Shown here: piece by piece, positions 51,659 through 60,491 of the stretch
How positions within the stretch are numbered: the first letter of the stretch is position 1
Layout of the letters: each line of letters starts with the position of its first letter
Assembly (NCBI GenBank): GCA_020634565.1
Contig: JACKBN010000002.1
Span: forward strand, 248,001 to 312,000
Direction: 5' to 3'
DNA length: 64,000 nucleotides
Origin: Ardenticatenaceae bacterium
GTDB lineage: Bacteria > Chloroflexota > Anaerolineae > Promineifilales > Promineifilaceae
Position numbers and translations under genes: made by a program
The notes under the pieces: generated by a model
What the model saw: the letters and a program-made list of their open reading frames with translations, nothing else
The model's database searches: none
Told to the model about the DNA's origin: nothing

Positions 51659-52987
51659 TTATTCTTCCAGTGGTCCCGGTGGACCTGGGTCTATGGGTTC
51701 CAGACCAGCTTCTTCCAGCTTGTCATTCACCATTTCCAGCAGTTCGGCACGCTCATGCAAGATTTCGTACGCTCCGTGCCACTGCACATAGTCTGCCCCC
51801 TGCATCCAGGTGCCAAACTTGGCGGTACGGCCCCAATGATGCCACAGGTTAAAGTAAACAAAATCGATCGGCTCATCAAACGGCTGGTCGGTGAGCAAGC
51901 CGTTATCTTTGAGCGGTTGGATAATCTCATCACTTTCCGCTACCCAGGCGTTGACCTGCGCCACGACTCTGTCCGCATCGCTGTAGAATGTCTCAATGAA
52001 GTTGTTGTTGTGGCATTCTGAGCAAACGCCTTGCATCCGCGTCATGTTGTCTTGCCAGGCGGGACGGCGCTGGCTAATGGGTGCTGCCAAATACCAGGTA
52101 AGCCGGTCGCCCACATCATGCGTGGTGGCCGTGGGGCCAAACCCACTCATGTGGCAGGTGGCGCAAGTGGGTGCAGGGAAGTTGGTTGTGTCCAGCGTGC
52201 CTGGCTCTGCTTCCCAATCCCAGGTATGGCCATTGGTAGCATAGGCAATGCCGTGGGGAGATTCCTGGTAAATTTCCCACTGCGGATGGTCGGGACCGAT
52301 GTGGCAGGCGTTACAAGTTTCTGGCTTGCGCACTTGTTCCAGGCTGAACTCGTGGCGTAAATGGCAATCCTGGCATTGGCCAATGGAGCCATCAGCCGCT
52401 GGTGCGCCGATGTTGTGGCAGCTCTCGCAAGCAAATTTGGTTACAGCTGGCCCTTCGATGACGTGCAATGAATTACGGGCACGGAAGACTTCTGGCAAGG
52501 CGCCGCCTTCAGGAATGTTTTGATACAACGCCTGTAATTCATCATTAAGCCCTTCTGAACCAGCAAAAGCCACGTATGCGGGCAAGCCATGACGACTCTG
52601 ATTGTATTGGGCCACTTCGTTTTCATGGCAAGTTTCGCACATGGCGGTTGTGGGCTGATTCAGCACGAATGTGCCTTCATGCTCTACGCTACCAGGGTAG
52701 CCATTTTCTACTTCGTGACAATCGCGGCAGGTAACTTCTGCGGCGGCCATTGTGCTGTGACCATATTGCTCAACAATGCCGGGTGTGTTCCGTTCGTGGC
52801 ATTGCACACATTCGTCATCGCTGTCTGCCAGCACATTTACGCGCTCTTCGCTGCTGCTGGCTTCGGTGCCTGCATTGCTTACGGCCATGATGACTAGAAT
52901 AAGCCCGGCCACAATGAGTACGGCGATGATGCCCAAAACAAGCAGCCGAAAGGCGCTGTTGTTATTGGTAGATACTTCTTGACTCAT
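51659..52987 (-). CDS. Octahaem c-type cytochrome, hydroxylamine oxidoreductase family
   Basis: 442 residues with an N-terminal membrane anchor (LLVLGIIAVLIVAGLILVIMAV) and eight CxxCH haem motifs: CVQCH, CRDCH, CETCH, CESCH, CQDCH, CNACH, CATCH and CSECH. Their spacing and the signature CATCHMSGFG...THDVGDRLTW place it in the HAO/octahaem cytochrome family. Members oxidise hydroxylamine or hydrazine or reduce nitrite/tetrathionate. I cannot see whether the cross-linking Tyr of P460-type HAO is present, so direction is open. It acts outside the membrane. A Crp/Fnr gene is upstream and a palindrome stands 80 bases before the start. Confidence 0.9.
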   Translation of the reverse strand: MSQEVSTNNNSAFRLLVLGIIAVLIVAGLILVIMAVSNAGTEASSSEERVNVLADSDDECVQCHERNTPGIVEQYGHSTMAAAEVTCRDCHEVENGYPGSVEHEGTFVLNQPTTAMCETCHENEVAQYNQSRHGLPAYVAFAGSEGLNDELQALYQNIPEGGALPEVFRARNSLHVIEGPAVTKFACESCHNIGAPAADGSIGQCQDCHLRHEFSLEQVRKPETCNACHIGPDHPQWEIYQESPHGIAYATNGHTWDWEAEPGTLDTTNFPAPTCATCHMSGFGPTATTHDVGDRLTWYLAAPISQRRPAWQDNMTRMQGVCSECHNNNFIETFYSDADRVVAQVNAWVAESDEIIQPLKDNGLLTDQPFDEPIDFVYFNLWHHWGRTAKFGTWMQGADYVQWHGAYEILHERAELLEMVNDKLEEAGLEPIDPGPPGPLEE

Positions 52988-53065
52988 AAACTTTCCTCCA
53001 GTTCAGTTTTTTCTGGGAATCTATTTTCTTCCAGGCGCAGTTTAGCCATTCTGGCTGATTTTTTC

Positions 53066-53081
53066 TTTGCGCTAGCGCAAA
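53066..53081. promoter_or_regulatory. Palindrome TTTGCGCTAGCGCAAA, candidate Crp/Fnr-family site
   Basis: A 16-bp perfect palindrome, of the form TTGCG-N4-CGCAA, which is the spacing of an FNR-type site. It is about 80 bases upstream of the octahaem cytochrome gene and 50 bases beyond the stop of the Crp/Fnr gene. Confidence 0.5.
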
Positions 53082-53130
53082 AACGGCCGTTTATTCCCAA
53101 ACTATTTAGAGGAAGTAGGCGTAGGCAAGG

Positions 53131-53877
53131 CTAGTAAGCGTTAAAGGGGGAGGCGGACAGGGGACGGTTGTCCTCAGCAATTCTTTGTAAGGCTTCCTCA
53201 TTTTTAAGGAGCAAAGAACGCCGGTTTGTTTGCAAGAGGTTTTCTTTTTCCCACTGGCTGCAAATACGGCTCACCGTGTACAGCGTGGTTCCTGTCATTT
53301 CTGCAATTTGTTGGCGAGACGGTGAAGGGGTGAGCCGCACGCCGTTTTTGACGGTTTTGCCTGTTTTCGCCGCAATTTGCAGGATGGTGCGGGCGATGCG
53401 TTGTTCCACACGCTCTGTTGCCAGTTGACGAAACTGATTTTGCAAAGTAATAAACCGTTCAGTCATCATTTGCAGAGCGTTTAGGGCAATTTGAGGGTAC
53501 TTTTTTACAAGTTCAGACATTGTTTCCCCAGACCATTTGAGGATGGTGCAGTTTGCGGCGGCAACGGCCGTTACTGGATACACCTGGTCGGGAAATAAGG
53601 ACAAAATACCAATTTCATCGCCTGGGCTCAGGTAATGCATGATCACCTGCTGCCCTTTGGGCGTTAGCTGGTTTAGATGAACAACCCCTTCTAGCAGAAC
53701 AAAAACATGGTTGGCCGGATCGTTTGCATGAAAAAGGTAGCTTTCCTTATCAAAATGGTGCACGGTTGCGGCATTACAGAGCGTTTCCAGCTCTTTTTCT
53801 TTTAGCGCTTTAAAGAGAAGGCTTTCTTTGAGCAGCGCAGTAATTTCTTCCACTGGGAATTGGGGATGATTTAGCAT
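53131..53877 (-). CDS. Crp/Fnr-family transcriptional regulator
   Basis: 248 residues. The cyclic-nucleotide-binding-like barrel (residues about 20-135; LFHANDPANHVFVLLEGVVHL, YLSPGDEIGILSLF) is followed by the dimer helix and winged helix-turn-helix (PSRQQIAEMTGTTLYTVSRICSQWEKENLL). No N-terminal Cys cluster is seen, so it is not an Fe-S FNR. The recognition helix has Tyr where FNR has Glu. It may bind a small molecule or haem. It is directly upstream of the cytochrome operon, which it probably regulates. AAGGA precedes the ATG. Confidence 0.92.
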   Translation of the reverse strand: MLNHPQFPVEEITALLKESLLFKALKEKELETLCNAATVHHFDKESYLFHANDPANHVFVLLEGVVHLNQLTPKGQQVIMHYLSPGDEIGILSLFPDQVYPVTAVAAANCTILKWSGETMSELVKKYPQIALNALQMMTERFITLQNQFRQLATERVEQRIARTILQIAAKTGKTVKNGVRLTPSPSRQQIAEMTGTTLYTVSRICSQWEKENLLQTNRRSLLLKNEEALQRIAEDNRPLSASPFNAY

Positions 53878-53924
53878 AGTTCCTTATAGTATTCAACGAT
53901 CTAATGGTTTTTAGGGGAGGCTCA

Positions 53925-54659
53925 TTACGGCTCTTTTTCAAGGACGGCCGTATAATCCACACCGTTTTCTCGCGGCACAATTTGGGCGATGTGCCAGCCT
54001 GTTCCGGCGACAATTTCCGCCATTTCTTCCGGGGAAACCATCAGGTATTCAAACCAGGCACCAATCATCGTTTTGTAGCGGACGCGCAGGCGCAGCTGCC
54101 CCGGTAAGCGTCCCAGTTTGCGGTTGCGCTCGTGGAAGGCAAGATGATCGGGATCGTCCGTTTTGTAGATGTTGCGCGACTCGGCCAGGATACGGCCGTT
54201 CTCACTCGTCATCCCGTAAAAACGGCGCAGTAGCCATTTTGCCCGTTTGGGATTGCCAAAGAGGCCAAAGTTGTTGCCAAACATTACGATCGTATCGAAG
54301 ACGCCTAACGTTTTGCGGCTTGCCTGCGTAATTGATAGCAGGCGAGCATCCTTAACGCCGCGTAGTTGGGCCGTTTTGATCGCCAGCGGGGAGTTGTCGA
54401 TGCCAGTGACTTCGTACCCTTTTTCTTGCAGGAAAAGGCATACGCGGCCCGGCCCACAACCTACGTCCAAAACACGACCTTGGATCAGCGAGAGTACGGC
54501 CGTTTGGTTATCCGTCCACTCGTCTACAGGTCTAAAATAAGCGGCTGCCCCACCAGAAATGCCAATATGCCCATCATCTCGCTCAATAATTTCGATGACC
54601 GGCTCACCCCTGAAATGGTCGTACACCCCTTTTCCAAAAGCATCTTGTTCCGGTTTCAT
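53925..54659 (-). CDS. Class I SAM-dependent methyltransferase
   Basis: 244 residues. SAM motif I is VLDVGCGPGRVCLFL, followed by YEVTGIDNSPLAIKTAQ and TIVMFGNNFGLFG. It transfers methyl groups to a small molecule or other substrate in the cytoplasm; the target is not readable. It starts four to seven bases after the GlgB stop, so it shares that transcript. I prefer ATG 54659 to the GTG three bases upstream. Confidence 0.88.
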   Translation of the reverse strand: MKPEQDAFGKGVYDHFRGEPVIEIIERDDGHIGISGGAAAYFRPVDEWTDNQTAVLSLIQGRVLDVGCGPGRVCLFLQEKGYEVTGIDNSPLAIKTAQLRGVKDARLLSITQASRKTLGVFDTIVMFGNNFGLFGNPKRAKWLLRRFYGMTSENGRILAESRNIYKTDDPDHLAFHERNRKLGRLPGQLRLRVRYKTMIGAWFEYLMVSPEEMAEIVAGTGWHIAQIVPRENGVDYTAVLEKEP

Positions 54660-54663
54660 CACT

Positions 54664-56874
54664 TTAATCCGCTTTTTTCAGAAAAGTGCCGCCAAGCGGA
54701 GGCAGGGTGATGACAATCGAATACGGTTGATCGTGCCAGGGTATTTCCTCAGCAACAAACTTGCCTTCATTAATAACGTCACTGCCGGCAAATTGGGCCG
54801 CATCGCTGTTGAGCAGCTCACGGTAGATGCCCGGCTGCGGCACGCCCAAACGATAGCCTTCACGCACGACGGGCGTAAAGTTTAGGCCCACAAGCAATAT
54901 TTCATTTTTGCCCGGCGCAACACGCATGAACGAAAGAAGGCTGCGCTGCGCATCGCGGAAATCCAGCCATTGGAACCCTTCCCAGCTGTTGTCTTCTTCA
55001 TAAAGAGCCGGTTCCGTAAGGTAAAGATGATTAAGCGCCTTTACAAAATCGTGCAGACCCTGATGCTCTTTGTTTTCTAACAGGTACCAATCTAGGCTGC
55101 GGGCCTCGCTCCACTCCTGCCACTGGCCGATATCGCCGCCCATAAAGAGCAACTTTTTGCCAGGATGTCCCCACATGTAGCTGTACAGCAGGCGCAGATT
55201 GGCGAACTTTCGCCACAGATCCCCTGGCATTTTATCCAGCAGGCTCTTTTTCAGATGCACCACCTCATCATGAGAGAGGGGCAGGGCGAATTTTTCGCTA
55301 AAAGCATACAGCATGGAAAACGTCAGCGAGCCTTGATGATAGGCGCGATAAACGGGGTCGTTTTTGAAATAACGCAGCGTGTCATGCATCCAGCCCATGT
55401 TCCACTTCAAGTCAAACCCCAGATTTTGCGGATTGCCGTCGGTGGGGTGGGTGACTCCGGGCCAGGAAGTGGATTCCTCGGCGATGGTGAGGGTATGGGG
55501 GTACAGGGCGTGAACACGTTCGTTGAAGGTGCGCAAAAATTGCAGCGCCTCAATGTTTTCCCGACCACCATACCGGTTGGGCAGCCATTCGCCATCCTCG
55601 CGGGAGAAATCCAGGTAGAGCATGGAGGCCACGGCATCCACGCGCAGGCCGTCGATGTGGTATTTGTCCAGCCAGAAAAGCGCGTTGCTAATCAGGAATT
55701 GGCGGACTTCGTTACGGCCGAAATTGAAAATATAGGTGCCCCAATCAGGATGAGCGCCCAGGCGCGGGTCCTCATGTTCATAGAGATGCGTGCCGTCGAA
55801 AAAGCCCAGGCCGTGTTGGTCCATCGGGAAGTGAGCCGGAACCCAATCCAAAATGACGCCAATATCTGCCTGATGACAGGCATCTACGAAGGCCATAAAG
55901 TCATCGGGGGTGCCGAAGCGGCTGGTAGGGGCAAAATAGCCGGTCACCTGATAGCCCCAGGAACCGTCAAAGGGATGTTCGGCCACGGGCAGCAGCTCAA
56001 TGTGCGTGTAGCCCATCTCTTTGATGTAAGGGATCAGTTCATCAATCAGCTCACGGTAGGTGAGCCATTCCCAGCCGTCTTTGAGTTTCCAGGAGCCAAG
56101 ATGCAGTTCGTAAATGGAGATGGGGCCGTTGAGCCCGTTGTGCTGCTGGCGATTTTCCATCCAGGCGTTGTCTTGCCAGCTGTGGTTATTGATTTCCCAG
56201 ACCATCGAAGCGGTGTCGGGGCGCATCTGGCTGGCAAAGGCTACCGGGTCTGCTTTGGCGACGGTGTAATCTTTGTAGTTGGTTTTGATTTCGTACTTGT
56301 ACAGTTCACCCTGGGCCAGGCCGGGAATGAAGATTTCCCAGAGGCCGCTGCCGGGATGAAAACGCATGGGATGGCGACGGCCGTCCCAACTGTTGAAGTT
56401 GCCGATGACGCTGACCCGCTGGGCGTTGGGTGCCCAGACCAAAAAGCGCGTCCCGCTAACGCCGTTGACGGTTAGCAGATGTGCCCCAAGGTGCTCGTAT
56501 GCTTTTTCGTGGGTGCCTTCTGCCAGCAGGTAACGATCGGTGTCGGATAAGGTGCTGCCAAAAGCATATGGATCTTCGTATAGAGATTCACCCCCGCCAT
56601 GCCGATACACTTGAAACTGATAAGGCATGCCTAACGTCGCTTCTGGTACGACAACTTCAAAAAAACCATCCCAATGGCGGCGGGTGAGGGGGAGCATCTG
56701 ATTCTGAATTTGGACAGACACATTCTCTGCTTGGGGAAAGAAGGCGCGAATCGCCAATCCTCCGGCCACTTCATGAGGCCCCAACACAGCAAACGGGTTG
56801 CTGTGATACCCGCTGACGATAGCTTCGATATCTTCTGCGCTGACAGTTGCAGCTTGTTTCTCTTCTGGAGACAT
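54664..56874 (-). CDS. glgB: 1,4-alpha-glucan branching enzyme
   Basis: 736 residues, the usual GlgB length. The N-terminal carbohydrate-binding-type domain (residues about 20-110, NPFAVLGPHEVAGG) and second beta domain (SGTRFLVWAPNAQRVSVIGNFNSWDGRRHPM) come before the GH13 catalytic barrel. Conserved regions are DWVPAHFP, GLRVDAVASM (nucleophile Asp), AEESTSWPGV (acid/base Glu) and LSHDEVVH. It makes the alpha-1,6 branches of glycogen. No other glycogen gene is in the window. I start at ATG 56874; the GTG at 56880 is less likely. Confidence 0.96.
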   Translation of the reverse strand: MSPEEKQAATVSAEDIEAIVSGYHSNPFAVLGPHEVAGGLAIRAFFPQAENVSVQIQNQMLPLTRRHWDGFFEVVVPEATLGMPYQFQVYRHGGGESLYEDPYAFGSTLSDTDRYLLAEGTHEKAYEHLGAHLLTVNGVSGTRFLVWAPNAQRVSVIGNFNSWDGRRHPMRFHPGSGLWEIFIPGLAQGELYKYEIKTNYKDYTVAKADPVAFASQMRPDTASMVWEINNHSWQDNAWMENRQQHNGLNGPISIYELHLGSWKLKDGWEWLTYRELIDELIPYIKEMGYTHIELLPVAEHPFDGSWGYQVTGYFAPTSRFGTPDDFMAFVDACHQADIGVILDWVPAHFPMDQHGLGFFDGTHLYEHEDPRLGAHPDWGTYIFNFGRNEVRQFLISNALFWLDKYHIDGLRVDAVASMLYLDFSREDGEWLPNRYGGRENIEALQFLRTFNERVHALYPHTLTIAEESTSWPGVTHPTDGNPQNLGFDLKWNMGWMHDTLRYFKNDPVYRAYHQGSLTFSMLYAFSEKFALPLSHDEVVHLKKSLLDKMPGDLWRKFANLRLLYSYMWGHPGKKLLFMGGDIGQWQEWSEARSLDWYLLENKEHQGLHDFVKALNHLYLTEPALYEEDNSWEGFQWLDFRDAQRSLLSFMRVAPGKNEILLVGLNFTPVVREGYRLGVPQPGIYRELLNSDAAQFAGSDVINEGKFVAEEIPWHDQPYSIVITLPPLGGTFLKKAD

Positions 56875-56952
56875 ATTCACTTCCTAAAATTCTTGGTGAA
56901 AGACATTCTGCTTAGATGATATTGTACTCGATTCAACCCAACGCCCAAACCG

Positions 56953-57717
56953 TTAGTGCCCAATGAGCAAATTAACGCCAGCCCCAATAATGAGCAGCGC
57001 CAGCACGGTACGCACCACGCGCCGATCCAGGCGGTTGATGGCGTGCGCACCCAGCCAGGCCCCTGGCAGTGACCCAATCAGCAGCCGGCTCACCAGCGAC
57101 CAATCTGTCTGGCCAGACATGGCATAGGTGAGTGCGGCCACGGTGGCCAGCAGCGCGCCATGCAGCACGTCTAGCCCAACCAGATACTGAATGGGAATCG
57201 TAAAAAAGATCATGAGCAGGGCCATGATGACGGTTCCGCCGCCGATAGAGGTCATGCCCACCAGAAAGCCACCTACCACACCAATGGAAACCATGGCCAG
57301 CGGGCGCGGCCAGACAAGTTCGGCACTGGTGCGCGGGTGAATCAGCTCTAGCGCCTGGGCCATGATGATGCCGCCAATGAGAATGAGGACGCTGCCCAGC
57401 ATGATAGGCAAGGTGGTTTGGATAATATGTGGCGGTAAACGTAGAACAAGCTGGGCGCTGGCAAAGGAGGAGGGTAGGCTGCCAAGAGCCATCCAGGCAA
57501 CCTGTTTGGGCGAGATATGACCATGACGATAATGCTGGGCGCTGCCAACCACTTTGGTAATAGCGGCAAAAGCCAGATCGGTACCGATGGCGGTGACGGG
57601 GTTCAGTTTCATCACTAAAAGCAGAAAGGGGGTCATGAGGGCGCCGCCGCCCATGCCTGTTAAACCAATCAGAAACCCGATAAGCAAACCAGCCCCAATT
57701 GGTAACAATGTATTCAT
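56953..57717 (-). CDS. TauE/SafE-family sulfite/organic-anion exporter
   Basis: 254 residues with about seven to eight helices. The duplicated Gly-rich pattern GFLIGLTGMGGGALMTPFL and GGFLVGMTSIGGGTVIMALL is the TauE/SafE signature, one per half. Members export sulfite, sulfoacetate or other anions. It stands leftward, upstream of GlgB with a 78-bp gap. No sulfur-metabolism gene is next to it, so the substrate is open. Starts at the ATG at 57717. Confidence 0.9.
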   Translation of the reverse strand: MNTLLPIGAGLLIGFLIGLTGMGGGALMTPFLLLVMKLNPVTAIGTDLAFAAITKVVGSAQHYRHGHISPKQVAWMALGSLPSSFASAQLVLRLPPHIIQTTLPIMLGSVLILIGGIIMAQALELIHPRTSAELVWPRPLAMVSIGVVGGFLVGMTSIGGGTVIMALLMIFFTIPIQYLVGLDVLHGALLATVAALTYAMSGQTDWSLVSRLLIGSLPGAWLGAHAINRLDRRVVRTVLALLIIGAGVNLLIGH

Positions 57718-57989
57718 ATTTCTGCTCTTGTTGTTAGAATGATTAAATTATGCCAAGAAGAAATGCAGACAACACTTTGCAGCTATTTTACTAGATTTTT
57801 GGCTTCGGCGTCCAATCCAGAGAAGCCAGAGCAGGTGGGTAAGGGAAACGGCCGTTCCTCAACACAAAAACGTCGGCGGCACTTTCTCGCTTTTCAATAG
57901 GAACCAACTACAATTTCGGCCAAATTTTTGTAAGGAGATTTGGCGGTCTGCTGCCTGTTTGTCTTTTCCCCGATGCCGCCAGGAAATAA

Positions 57990-58511
57990 ATGACAAAACA
58001 ACGTAAGTCCTTTCCACGATTGCTTGCCTGGTTGATTTTGCTTTTTCTGATTGCCGTGGTTGTCGTGGGGCCAGAGCTGTTTCCCGGCAACTCTAAGCTG
58101 TACGATGCGATTGAAGTAGGTGATGTTCAGGCGGCGCGGGCCATTCTGGAATCTGGCAATGACCCAGACGGCCGTTCGCGTGGCCTCGATCCGACTGAGA
58201 CGGAACGATACAAGTACACGCCGCTGGAGTACGCGCTGCGCTACAACGAACCTGAGATCGCTTACCTGCTGATTGATGCTGGCGCTGACCCCAACCAACG
58301 CACCCTTGAGAAGGTGCCGGTGCTGATTGAAGCGGTGAATGCGGGCATGGTAGATGTGGTGAGAATTTTGATTGAAAAAGGGGCAGATGTGGCAGCGGCG
58401 AGCAATTTAGGCGAAACGCCGCTGCACTTTGGCGGCACCATCAGCGGACAGTACAAAGATTTTTTAGACCCGGAAATTATTGCCATGCTTGAGGAAGCGG
58501 GGGCTAAGTAG
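57990..58511 (+). CDS. Membrane-anchored ankyrin-repeat protein
   Basis: 173 residues: one N-terminal helix (LLAWLILLFLIAVVVVGPELF) then about four ankyrin units. These read LYDAIEVGDVQAARAILESGNDPDGR, TPLEYALRYNEPEIAYLLIDAGADPNQ, LIEAVNAGMVDVVRILIEKGADVAA and TPLHFGG. The repeats bind a partner protein which I cannot name. AGGAA precedes the ATG. Located between TauE and GNAT genes that run the other way. Confidence 0.9.
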   Translation: MTKQRKSFPRLLAWLILLFLIAVVVVGPELFPGNSKLYDAIEVGDVQAARAILESGNDPDGRSRGLDPTETERYKYTPLEYALRYNEPEIAYLLIDAGADPNQRTLEKVPVLIEAVNAGMVDVVRILIEKGADVAAASNLGETPLHFGGTISGQYKDFLDPEIIAMLEEAGAK

Positions 58512-58531
58512 GCGAAAAACGGCCGTTTCCC

Positions 58532-59071
58532 TCACAAAGTCGCTGGCGTGGTAAACGTCTGTACCTGCATCTCGCCGTAGTCGGGGATAGGCTCGATGCG
58601 GTCCATGAAACGGCCGTTTGTGTACCCATCTATCACCTTGCGCCAAAATTGCTGCGCGGGAAGGTTTTCTAACAGCTGGCGCACCTGCCAGTTGCCCGAA
58701 AAGCGATCAAAAACTGCGTGCGCTACCCGCTGGCCCAAACCGTGACGGCGAAACTTGCGCAAGATGAAAAATTCACCGATGTCGTTGAGCTGCACCCCAT
58801 CTTTGTTGAACAGCCGCACCAGGCAAAAGCCCGCAATCTCGCCATCAACCAAAACCTTGTAGCCCAGGCCTGTCCAGCCCTCCGGCCAGAGCGCATCGGG
58901 ATTGTCTGGTATTCGGCCAAAGTAGTAAGGCTGATCATCCACGCCGCCAAAAAGGCCATTTTCCGGGCAGGGCCAGCCCATAAACTCCGACATGTCGTAG
59001 ACGTAAAAGCGAATCAGGTTTTGGATGAGCGTATAATCAGATTCCGTCAGGTCAATGAGGGTAAAATTCAA
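58532..59071 (-). CDS. GNAT-family acetyltransferase
   Basis: 179 residues with a TTG start at 59071, which has a full AAGGAGG 6 bases upstream; the longer frame lies in the repeat at 59099-59186 and has no such site. The acetyl-CoA-binding motif reads EFFILRKFRRHGLGQRVAHAVFDRF, with V/I-x-x-x-R-x-x-G-x-G pattern. The C-terminal WRKVIDGYTNGRF is typical. The substrate, perhaps an amino sugar, amine or peptide, is unknown. It converges on the ankyrin gene. Confidence 0.88.
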   Translation of the reverse strand: MNFTLIDLTESDYTLIQNLIRFYVYDMSEFMGWPCPENGLFGGVDDQPYYFGRIPDNPDALWPEGWTGLGYKVLVDGEIAGFCLVRLFNKDGVQLNDIGEFFILRKFRRHGLGQRVAHAVFDRFSGNWQVRQLLENLPAQQFWRKVIDGYTNGRFMDRIEPIPDYGEMQVQTFTTPATL

Positions 59072-59098
59072 GGCAGGCCTCCTTTGATTAAGTATCTG

Positions 59099-59186
59099 TC
59101 CGAATATTAGCCACAGAGAGCACAGAGGATTTTGAGGCGAAGGTTCATTTCTCATATCTCTCTTTTTCCTCTGTGGCTTTTTCGGA
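59099..59186. repeat. TCCGAA...TTCGGA inverted repeat, copy 2
   Basis: 88 bp with ends TCCGAATATTAGCCACAGAG and CTCTGTGGCTTTTTCGGA. The ends match copy 1 (3416-3496); the middle differs. It lies upstream of the GNAT gene. Confidence 0.7.
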
Positions 59187-59221
59187 TAGATTCTAAGGTA
59201 TGATACCCTAAGCACGGAAAA

Positions 59222-59283
59222 GTATTGGACCAATGTAGTTTCAGAGCTTGTGACCGATTCCTGGCTAAAATTGGCCCAATTTG
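59222..59283. repeat. TTGGACCAAT inverted repeat, copy 5 (degenerate)
   Basis: Left arm GTATTGGACCAATGT, right arm AAAATTGGCCCAATTT, with a right flank GCGTAAGCCC that is the complement of the left flank of copy 1. Arms have several mismatches. Confidence 0.65.
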
Positions 59284-59318
59284 CGTAAGCCCTAACCAAT
59301 TTAATACAGAGGAAAATT

Positions 59319-60407
59319 ATGGACCGCAATCGCCAGGAAATTATTCGACAATGTACCCGTTTTGTAGGGGGGCATTACCCCGTAACGCCACAAGAGATGC
59401 TGGCAAACCTCGCCGCCTTCACGCCGCCAGAGACCAGAAGCGATCATTACGGCGCTGGCGAACTGATAGCCAATTTTGAAGCAGAGATCGCGCAACTGTT
59501 GGGGAAGGAAACGGCCGTTTTCATGCCGTCAGGTACCATGGCCCAACAAATTGCCCTGCGCATCCACGCCAACCGCAGCGGCAACAAGACGGTGGCCTTT
59601 CACCCCACGTGCCACCTGGAAATGCACGAACAGCACGCTTACCGCGAACTGCACCAGCTCAGCGGCGTCCTGGTGAGCAATCCGCATTATTTAATGACGC
59701 TGGATGACCTGAAAGCGGTCAAAGTGCCAATCGGTACCTTACTCATCGAGCTGCCGCAGCGGGAAATTGGCGGCATGCTGCCCACCTGGGAGGAACTCAC
59801 CGAATTGGTGGCGTATGCGCGGGAGCAGGGGATGGCGGTGCATTTGGATGGAGCCCGTTTGTGGGAATGCCAGCCGTTTTACGGCCGTTCCTACACGGAA
59901 ATTTGCGCGCTGTTCGATTCCGTCTACGTCTCGTTTTACAAAACGCTCAATGGCATTACCGGGGCGATGCTGTTGGGGGAAAAGTCGCTCATCGACGAAG
60001 CGAAGGTGTGGCAGCGCCGCCACGGTGGCAACCTGATCCGCATGTATCCCTTTGTCTTGTCGGCCAAGCTGGGACTGGAGCAACATTTGCCAAACATGCA
60101 GGCGTATTACGACAAAACGGTAGAGATTGCGGCGGCGATTTCGCAAATTGAGGGCATTGAACTCAAGCCGACGGTGCCACACTGCAACCGGCTCTTTGTC
60201 TACTTCCGACGGGACAGCCAGCGCCTGAACGACGCCTTGCTGGACATTGCCAGCGAAACAAAAACGCTGCTGTTTCACGGCACCCGGCCCAGCCCCATCC
60301 CCGCTTACGCCATGACCGAACTATGGTTTGGCAACGCCGCCCTGGATTTGTCCACAGAGGAAATTGCCGAGTTATTTGCTGAGCTTATGCGTCGTTCGGC
60401 TGGGTGA
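59319..60407 (+). CDS. Threonine aldolase-family PLP enzyme
   Basis: 362 residues, fold-type I PLP enzyme of the low-specificity threonine aldolase/beta-eliminating lyase group. HLDGARLWECQPFYGRSY, with the Asp that pairs with the pyridine nitrogen, and SFYKTLNGITGAMLLG, with the PLP-binding Lys, are the key motifs. It would split threonine or allo-threonine into glycine and acetaldehyde, or act on a similar beta-hydroxy amino acid. AGAGG precedes the ATG. A perfect 24-bp palindrome lies just downstream. Confidence 0.9.
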   Translation: MDRNRQEIIRQCTRFVGGHYPVTPQEMLANLAAFTPPETRSDHYGAGELIANFEAEIAQLLGKETAVFMPSGTMAQQIALRIHANRSGNKTVAFHPTCHLEMHEQHAYRELHQLSGVLVSNPHYLMTLDDLKAVKVPIGTLLIELPQREIGGMLPTWEELTELVAYAREQGMAVHLDGARLWECQPFYGRSYTEICALFDSVYVSFYKTLNGITGAMLLGEKSLIDEAKVWQRRHGGNLIRMYPFVLSAKLGLEQHLPNMQAYYDKTVEIAAAISQIEGIELKPTVPHCNRLFVYFRRDSQRLNDALLDIASETKTLLFHGTRPSPIPAYAMTELWFGNAALDLSTEEIAELFAELMRRSAG

Positions 60408-60439
60408 ACTTTCGTATAGTAGGATTTTGTGGTGATTTT

Positions 60440-60463
60440 GGTGAGAAACGGCCGTTTCTCACC
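60440..60463. terminator. 24-bp perfect palindrome centred on ACGGCCGT
   Basis: GGTGAGAAACGG and CCGTTTCTCACC abut to make a 24-bp perfect palindrome between convergent genes (threonine aldolase and YcxB-like). It has no loop and no T-run, so it may be a protein site as well as a transcript end. Confidence 0.45.
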
Positions 60464-60491
60464 AGGGTGGAGTGTGTTGATCGAACCCATC

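Noticed and set aside
53131..53877. Oxygen-sensing FNR with an iron-sulfur cluster
   Set aside because: The N-terminal region has no cluster of cysteines, so only a general Crp/Fnr call is made.
54664..56874. Long rightward frame opposite glgB (55165-56475)
   Set aside because: It is a shadow of the GlgB frame; the GlgB motifs are complete and the opposite frame has no recognisable protein pattern.
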